Positions 7,026 through 11,884 of a stretch of 11,884 nt of DNA are shown here, in pieces. Source of the stretch: Fidelibacterota bacterium (GTDB lineage: Bacteria; Fidelibacterota; Marinisomatia; Marinisomatales; CAZVFT01); assembly GCA_014381485.1 (NCBI GenBank), contig JACNLN010000056.1:1-11884 (forward strand), in the 5' to 3' direction. The notes beneath the pieces are model-generated. The model was not told the origin of the DNA. It made no database searches and saw only the letters and a list, made by a program, of their open reading frames with translations. Both the position numbers and the translations under genes were made by a program. Numbering within the stretch: the first letter of the stretch is position 1; every line of letters starts with the position of its first letter.

Positions 7026-8620
7026 CTCGGATAAACATACTACTAGCATATAAAAAGGTGTTGTTGGCAATTCTTACTGTTTTTATTGCAGGATGTGGTA
7101 TACCCAGCCTTCTAACAAAAGAGCCTACTCCAGAACTGCCACCCGCTGGAATTCCTCCTGAACCTGTTGGAGAAAAAATAGATTTTTTCCAAACTGCTCA
7201 ACGGGCAAGGGATGATATAGCTTCCCTTATTCATCTTTCTGAAACTCGGTTAGATGCCACCTTCTCTTCACTGATTGACTCTGTCATTGTTAAAGACGAA
7301 GAGAAACATTTATCCAATCAAGAACAAGATGAGTATGATACTTATCAGGATCTTGTATTTACTTTAGATAGCTTTCTACAACTCATTCCTGCTGGTGGAA
7401 TAATGGATAACAATATCAGAAAAGGTCGTATAAACCTGGTGGTAAAATACGATTCCTATTCAAAATCCATTGAAGCAGGTATCAAAGATCAATACCTAAA
7501 TGCCCTTGAAAAAACAGCCATTGAATCAAATGCCAGAAGTATGGTTTCTGAACTCCAATTCATCGAGTCCAACCTTCCCCTTCCACTCGACAGTCTCCAA
7601 GCTGGACCGACTTTTATTGTGGAAGCTGATTCTGTTGATCTCTTCTTTGAGATTATTAATGATATCGAAGATATGACGAAAGAGATCAATCAGTTGAGGA
7701 AAAAACTTAAAAAATATCAGGAATCCCAGATCGAAATGGAATCATTCCTTGAACGGGAAGAAGAATTAAAGAAACATTTGAAGGAAAACAAATTAAACAT
7801 TGAAAAATTATACGCTTCTGTTGATACCACCCAACAAGCACAAAAACAGGTATTTACTAAACTCACTTCCAAGATTGAAACTGAATCACAGGAATTGGAT
7901 AAGAAAATCCGCCAGGTGGATGCTGCTACCAAAGCAGACATTTCACAACTATCATTTAATATCATCGATAGTTTAACCTTCCAGCAAAGGCAATCCGATA
8001 GCCTCTTTTTTCAATTGGGGGTTAACCTTGACCTATTTCAAGAAGAAATGGATTCTCTAAAAGGGGTTATTCGTTTTTATGATGTGGCTGAAAAGGGACT
8101 TCCCCTTTTAGATGAAGAAGTCCTGAATATTCTCAAACTTCCACTTCTTCGTCATAAAATAACATTGAAAAATGGCACTATCGTGATTGGTCAAATCCTG
8201 GCTGAAAATTTAGATGTTATCGTGCTTCAAACATCAATGGGTAAGTTAGTAATTGAAAAAGATTTTATAGCAAAGTATGACGAAAAGTTTTTTCCCGGTC
8301 CAAAGATCGTCATCGATGAAGATTATGAGGTTAGTGAACACAGGGAATATGAAGAGTTTATTGGTACAGTTCGAAATATTGGTAATAAGCGAGCTGATTT
8401 TGTAAAAGTCACGTTTATGTTATGGGGACCAACAACAGAGCCATTAGGTGTAGGCTCGGGATTCGTAGATGGCAAAACCGTAAAATTTGTTACTGGTGTT
8501 ATTAGTAATTCCTCAATTGAACCTGACGAAAGCGCAAAATATCAAATTCGAGTAGATAAAAGACCTGGCGTAAAAACAGCTTATCGAACCAATGATGTGT
8601 CCTGGCGGGAATTTGACTAA
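7022..8620 (+). CDS. Coiled-coil lipoprotein with C-terminal FxLYD-like domain, function unknown
   Basis: The 532-residue product has a lipoprotein signal (hydrophobic 12-23, lipobox IAGC at 22-25, C25 lipidated). A proline-rich linker (34-48) and a helical region follow. Strong coiled coil is likely at about 215-300, with charged heptad-like runs such as EINQLRKKLKKYQ. Residues 376-420 form a short beta-rich unit (ITLKNGTIVIGQILAENL), resembling the small 'expression of a strand-turn-strand with KNG' modules often seen in exported FCB proteins. From about 445 a beta-sandwich resembling FxLYD domains is seen (GTVRNIGNKRADFVKVTF, then SIEPDESAKYQIRV). This suggests an envelope protein with a membrane anchor, a rod and a distal binding domain; that is inference. 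ATG 7022 overlaps the upstream TGA in ATGA, implying translational coupling. The gene ends 31 bp from a convergent gene. Confidence 0.75.
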   Translation: MTRINILLAYKKVLLAILTVFIAGCGIPSLLTKEPTPELPPAGIPPEPVGEKIDFFQTAQRARDDIASLIHLSETRLDATFSSLIDSVIVKDEEKHLSNQEQDEYDTYQDLVFTLDSFLQLIPAGGIMDNNIRKGRINLVVKYDSYSKSIEAGIKDQYLNALEKTAIESNARSMVSELQFIESNLPLPLDSLQAGPTFIVEADSVDLFFEIINDIEDMTKEINQLRKKLKKYQESQIEMESFLEREEELKKHLKENKLNIEKLYASVDTTQQAQKQVFTKLTSKIETESQELDKKIRQVDAATKADISQLSFNIIDSLTFQQRQSDSLFFQLGVNLDLFQEEMDSLKGVIRFYDVAEKGLPLLDEEVLNILKLPLLRHKITLKNGTIVIGQILAENLDVIVLQTSMGKLVIEKDFIAKYDEKFFPGPKIVIDEDYEVSEHREYEEFIGTVRNIGNKRADFVKVTFMLWGPTTEPLGVGSGFVDGKTVKFVTGVISNSSIEPDESAKYQIRVDKRPGVKTAYRTNDVSWREFD

Positions 8621-8651
8621 TATACTCAATTATTAATCAACATCTACCATC
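8621..8651. other. Short convergent junction without visible terminator
   Basis: Only 31 bp separate the stop codons of the convergent genes at 8620 and 8652. The sequence is A/T-rich with no stable inverted repeat or U-tract, so transcripts from either side may read into the opposite gene. Confidence 0.45.
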
Positions 8652-11600
8652 CTACCCAACCATTGCCTTCCATTTAACAATTCTCTCTTCAGGAATTACA
8701 TACTCCTTAGACATCTTCTGTTTGTAAAGTGTTAACCCAATCCTATGAGTAACAGTTAGAAAGTGGATTTTGAAGATCAGTTTATCTGATTCAACTAATT
8801 TCTTAACCAAATCGAAATTAATAGGTAATTCCCACTTAAATACAAAAACATCATCTTTATCTTTCTCTTCTTTTATTTGTACACCTTCAGAAAAAATTTC
8901 ATAAAGAACAGAATCTCCAGACGTCAGTCTCATTCCCTGGATAGGAAAATCGTTCTCACCTGAAAAAATTAAAGCGGGTGTCCACATTTCCCTCCCTCTT
9001 GCCCGTTCTATTTTTAATTTTAACTGAAACTGAGATATAAGTTTCCCGTGATAGGGCTTTTCCGGATACTCATTAGGATCGTAAATGTAACCATAATTCT
9101 CTTCAACCATTTCGTTACCCCAGAGTGTTTTTTCACTCTCCACAACATATTCTATATCCCAGTATTGTTGGGTGTTAAGAAAATGGTCAAGAATCACATT
9201 TTTAAATTCCTCAGAAGATTCAAGATGATGTTTATATTCATCCAAGGCTTCCATCTTAGTTCTATCAAATTCATTCTGGATGTCCTTAAATGTGTTATAC
9301 TTTTTTTCGTCTGTCTTTAGACCATCCATTGCATTCACGTGAGCAATCAATCTGGACTTGTAATTATTGGCTTTCCTCGAAATATTCTCTGCATCGGATA
9401 AAATCTCTTCTGATATTAGGAAAGCTGATTTCAAATCAGAATAAGGAAAAATATTAGTATCAGCTCTTTCAGGTGCGTTTTCGTACAGGGCGATTAATCG
9501 ATTTCTATCCAATTCGAAGACAGCTACACTTTCTATGTGGCGAGTATTCAATTCAGATAGTCCTCTATCCATATTTTCTAACGCATCTTTATATTTATCG
9601 TAAAATTCCCAGAACCTGTCCAATTCCTCCTGAAATTCCTCTATCTTACCCAGCGTCCTCTTTTTCCCCTCACTGAATTCATCCTGTATATCATTAAACC
9701 TCTGAAATTTCTCATCATCCGTCCTCAATCCATCCATCGTACCTACATGATCAACAAACTCATTCCTGATACTTCTCACCTCTTCTAGAGCAACATTCAC
9801 TCCAAAAAGTAACTTGCCCACCCTGTTAAATGCTGGTAGCAAACTCCTGTATGGTGACTCCTCTATAACACTATCAACTACTACAGGTACAAGATAAGAA
9901 GCAAAACGGGTACTGTCTGTTATTAACTGCTGATGACTTTCATCTACCCTCCTCTCCACATTAACAATGTCTGCATCAATCTCTTCCAACTCCTGCTTGA
10001 ACTGATTAAAAAATTCCCAGAACCTATCCAATTCCTCCTGAAATTCCTCTATCTTACCCAGCGTCCTCTTTTTCCCCTCACTGAATTCATCCTGTATATC
10101 ATTAAACCTCTGAAATTTCTCATCATCCGTCCTCAATCCATCCATCGTACCTACATGATCAACAAACTCATTCCTGATACTTCTCACCTCTTCCAGAGCA
10201 ACATTCACTCCAAAAAGTAACTTGCCCACCCTGTTAAATGCTGGTAGCAAACTCCTGTAAGGTGACTCCTCTTCAACACTATCTACTACCACAGGAACAA
10301 GATAAATAGCAAAACGACTACTGTCTGACATTAACCGCTGATGACTTTCATCTATCCTCGTCTCCATATCAACGATATCCCCATCAAGACCTTCCAATGC
10401 CTTCTTGTACGTATTAAAAAATTCCCAGAATCTGTCCAATTCCTCCCGAAATTCATTTAGCCTATCCTGCGTTTTCTTTTTCCCCTTATTGAATTCATCC
10501 TGAATATCACTAAACCTCTGATATTTCTCATCATCCGTCCTTAACCCATCCATCGTACCTGCATGATCAACAAACTCCTTCCTGATACTTTTCACCTTTT
10601 CCAGGCTATCATTCATTCCAATTAGGAGCTGATCCACCCTGTTAAACGCAGGCAGCAAACTCATGTAAGGTGACTCTGATTCAACACCATCAACTACCAA
10701 AGGAACAAGATAAGAAGCAAAACGGGTACTGGTAGTTTCTGATACTAACTGCTTATGACTTTCCTCTATCCTCCTCTCCAGATCAACAATATCCTGGTTA
10801 AATCCTTTTAATACCCTGGAAAATTCACTTAAAAATTCTATTGATGTTTCACATTTACTTTGTAATTCTGATATTTCCGCTGTGAGGCTTATGAGAGATT
10901 TAATGTGACTATTATAATTTTCTACTACAGATTGATAAAGATTCCATACCATTTTTTCATCACCAGATTTTACTCGTCCTGTCAGAAGATAATCCAAATT
11001 TTTCTTTTCAACTTTAATCGAGTCAATTGTAGAAGAAAATAATTGTATGGACTCGTCTAAGTCCATTTGTATTTGTTCTCCTCGCTTATAAGCCTCATAC
11101 GCTGAAATGTCCTGAAATTCTATATTTAATTCACTCTTCAAATCTTCAGCTTTTCCTGAAAATTCTCCCAACTTTTTAGAAGATTGTTCGATGGTAAATT
11201 CAAGTTCTTTATAGAAATATTTTACTTCTTCCATTTTTTGTAAAAAATCCACCAGAAGCTGATTTAATGGGGTGAGTTTATTCAAGTTTTCAGTCAGGAA
11301 TGGAATTGAACCTTTCAGAGACTCTGACAGCTTAAAGGCTTCTTCCCAATTATCATCTCCTTTTTCCAATGTTTCCACTGATTTGAAAATTCCATGGCTG
11401 AATTGACTTTTATACTTTTTATGATCCTCCTCCAATGTAGTCTTCTTTTCGTCAACTGTTTTCATAATCCTTCGATATTCCAAAAACTCATAACGAATGG
11501 ATAAATAGAACGGAGACTTTCTTGTCTCTTTTGGAAATAGGGATATGATATCTCTTCCAACCGACCTGTATTTTATTTTTTCATCATTGTATTGCTTTGA

Positions 11601-11729
11601 TAATCTTTTAACTTGTTTATCATATTGTTTTTTCCCTAAAGATGAGGTTTGCTCTATTGCCAGAGAAGTTGTGATTATCCCAGATAATAGGAAAATGTAA
11701 AGTATGATCAGTTGTTTATTTCTCGTCAT
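8652..11729 (-). CDS. Large exported coiled-coil protein with four tandem ~136-residue repeats
   Basis: The 1025-residue product is not a family I recognise. A signal peptide (hydrophobic 7-23, likely cleaved after A24 in SLA|IE) shows export; there is no lipobox. Residues 30-295 are charged and largely helical, including an aromatic-rich stretch near 73-88. Residues 297-839 are four tandem repeats: 297-434, 435-570, 571-706 and a degenerate 707-839. Each contains a heptad-like helix, an ESPYRSLLPAFNRV-type segment (lost in the fourth) and a conserved MDGL(R/K)TD plus DIQ(D/N)EF motif. Residues about 855-1025 form a beta-rich C-terminal domain with no catalytic motif I can see. There is no C-terminal membrane anchor. 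The start is ATG 11727-11729, directly before the signal peptide, with no Shine-Dalgarno. A structural or tethering role in the periplasm or at the surface is plausible but unproven. Confidence 0.72.
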   Translation of the reverse strand: MTRNKQLIILYIFLLSGIITTSLAIEQTSSLGKKQYDKQVKRLSKQYNDEKIKYRSVGRDIISLFPKETRKSPFYLSIRYEFLEYRRIMKTVDEKKTTLEEDHKKYKSQFSHGIFKSVETLEKGDDNWEEAFKLSESLKGSIPFLTENLNKLTPLNQLLVDFLQKMEEVKYFYKELEFTIEQSSKKLGEFSGKAEDLKSELNIEFQDISAYEAYKRGEQIQMDLDESIQLFSSTIDSIKVEKKNLDYLLTGRVKSGDEKMVWNLYQSVVENYNSHIKSLISLTAEISELQSKCETSIEFLSEFSRVLKGFNQDIVDLERRIEESHKQLVSETTSTRFASYLVPLVVDGVESESPYMSLLPAFNRVDQLLIGMNDSLEKVKSIRKEFVDHAGTMDGLRTDDEKYQRFSDIQDEFNKGKKKTQDRLNEFREELDRFWEFFNTYKKALEGLDGDIVDMETRIDESHQRLMSDSSRFAIYLVPVVVDSVEEESPYRSLLPAFNRVGKLLFGVNVALEEVRSIRNEFVDHVGTMDGLRTDDEKFQRFNDIQDEFSEGKKRTLGKIEEFQEELDRFWEFFNQFKQELEEIDADIVNVERRVDESHQQLITDSTRFASYLVPVVVDSVIEESPYRSLLPAFNRVGKLLFGVNVALEEVRSIRNEFVDHVGTMDGLRTDDEKFQRFNDIQDEFSEGKKRTLGKIEEFQEELDRFWEFYDKYKDALENMDRGLSELNTRHIESVAVFELDRNRLIALYENAPERADTNIFPYSDLKSAFLISEEILSDAENISRKANNYKSRLIAHVNAMDGLKTDEKKYNTFKDIQNEFDRTKMEALDEYKHHLESSEEFKNVILDHFLNTQQYWDIEYVVESEKTLWGNEMVEENYGYIYDPNEYPEKPYHGKLISQFQLKLKIERARGREMWTPALIFSGENDFPIQGMRLTSGDSVLYEIFSEGVQIKEEKDKDDVFVFKWELPINFDLVKKLVESDKLIFKIHFLTVTHRIGLTLYKQKMSKEYVIPEERIVKWKAMVG
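9213..10841 (-). repeat. Four tandem in-frame repeats inside the coiled-coil gene
   Basis: Units in gene order are R1 10428-10841 (414 bp, two extra codons near SETTSTRF), R2 10020-10427 (408 bp), R3 9612-10019 (408 bp) and R4 9213-9611 (399 bp, degenerate). The boundary is set at the WEF motif. R2 and R3 encode 87 consecutive identical residues (487-573 and 623-709). R1 is clearly related but diverged; R4 keeps mainly MDGLKTD, DIQNEF and the coiled-coil spacing. All units keep the reading frame. Confidence 0.93.
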
Positions 11730-11828
11730 ACTAAATAGAAAAATACCTGACTAGAAAAAGATCTGTAGACTGGAACCTTATATGTAAAAACATAAGGCTC
11801 TGTTCTAAATATAGACTTATTCATTTTT
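11730..11828. other. Leader region of the coiled-coil gene
   Basis: This stretch lies between the coiled-coil gene and the 14-bp repeats and should contain its promoter. I see no convincing -35/-10 pair. An imperfect inverted repeat, CCTTAT (11776-11781) with ATAAGG (11792-11797), has an A/T-rich 10-base loop and could be a weak leader hairpin. Confidence 0.35.
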
Positions 11829-11884
11829 GGTAACTGGTTATTAGTAACTGGTTATTGGTAACTGGTTATTGGTAACTGGTTATT
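11829..11884. repeat. Minisatellite, 14-bp unit GGTAACTGGTTATT, four copies, truncated by the window end
   Basis: Copies lie at 11829-11842, 11843-11856, 11857-11870 and 11871-11884. All are identical except that copy 2 begins with A instead of G. Each unit contains TAACTGGTTA, a near-palindrome (TAAC/GTTA around TG). The array continues to the last base, so its full length is unknown. It sits about 100 bp upstream of the coiled-coil gene's start. Confidence 0.95.

Noticed and set aside
9933..10220. Plus-strand open frame opposite the coiled-coil repeats
   Set aside because: It is the shadow of the repeated minus-strand gene; its hydrophobic look comes from the antisense of charged codons.
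9213..10841. Repeated blocks as insertion sequences or a mobile element
   Set aside because: The repeats are in frame within one coding sequence, have no terminal inverted repeats or transposase, and encode a continuous protein.
11829..11884. CRISPR array
   Set aside because: The units are 14 bp and directly adjacent, with no unique spacers, so this is a minisatellite.

Overview
The window (about 38-40% G+C by eye) looks like chromosomal DNA of a Gram-negative (diderm) bacterium. The evidence is a lipid A pathway enzyme (LpxH family), two lipoboxed lipoproteins, and a large protein ending in an Omp85-like outer-membrane barrel. The gluzincin / PD40-propeller / barrel fusion, the sparse Shine-Dalgarno sequences and the A/T-rich leaders suggest the FCB superphylum (Marinimicrobia-, Calditrichota- or Ignavibacteria-like). 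That placement is inference; no rRNA or marker phylogeny is available here. I see no IS element, phage gene, CRISPR array, tRNA or rRNA.

Layout. Positions 1-118 hold the probable tail of a plus-strand gene cut by the window edge, followed by a gene-free stretch to 279. On the minus strand, 1706-4846 (protease/propeller/barrel protein) is followed by radA (280-1632). The 73-bp gap between them contains an imperfect stem-loop, so the two may be co-transcribed. A 284-bp divergent spacer (4847-5130) carries a plausible sigma-70-like promoter for the minus-strand pair and a perfect 8-bp-stem hairpin ahead of the plus-strand genes. The plus-strand operon is lpxH-like (5131-5865), a HEAT-repeat lipoprotein (5865-7025) and a coiled-coil/FxLYD-like lipoprotein (7022-8620). 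Both junctions overlap (1 bp and 4 bp). Convergent to it, across 31 bp, lies a minus-strand gene for a 1025-residue exported coiled-coil protein (8652-11729) built around four tandem repeats of about 136 residues. Two of these repeats are almost identical at the DNA level. The window ends in four copies of a 14-bp minisatellite that runs off the edge.

How the genes fit together. Except for radA (recombination and DNA repair), every complete gene points to the cell envelope: lipid A synthesis, two lipoproteins probably in the outer membrane, an exported repeat protein, and an outer-membrane protease-like barrel. The best candidate for something undescribed is the translationally coupled lpxH / HEAT-lipoprotein / coiled-coil-lipoprotein unit beside the repeat coiled-coil protein. 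A shared scaffold or tether role is a hypothesis only; nothing in the sequence shows an interaction. I found no sign of a defence or mobile system.
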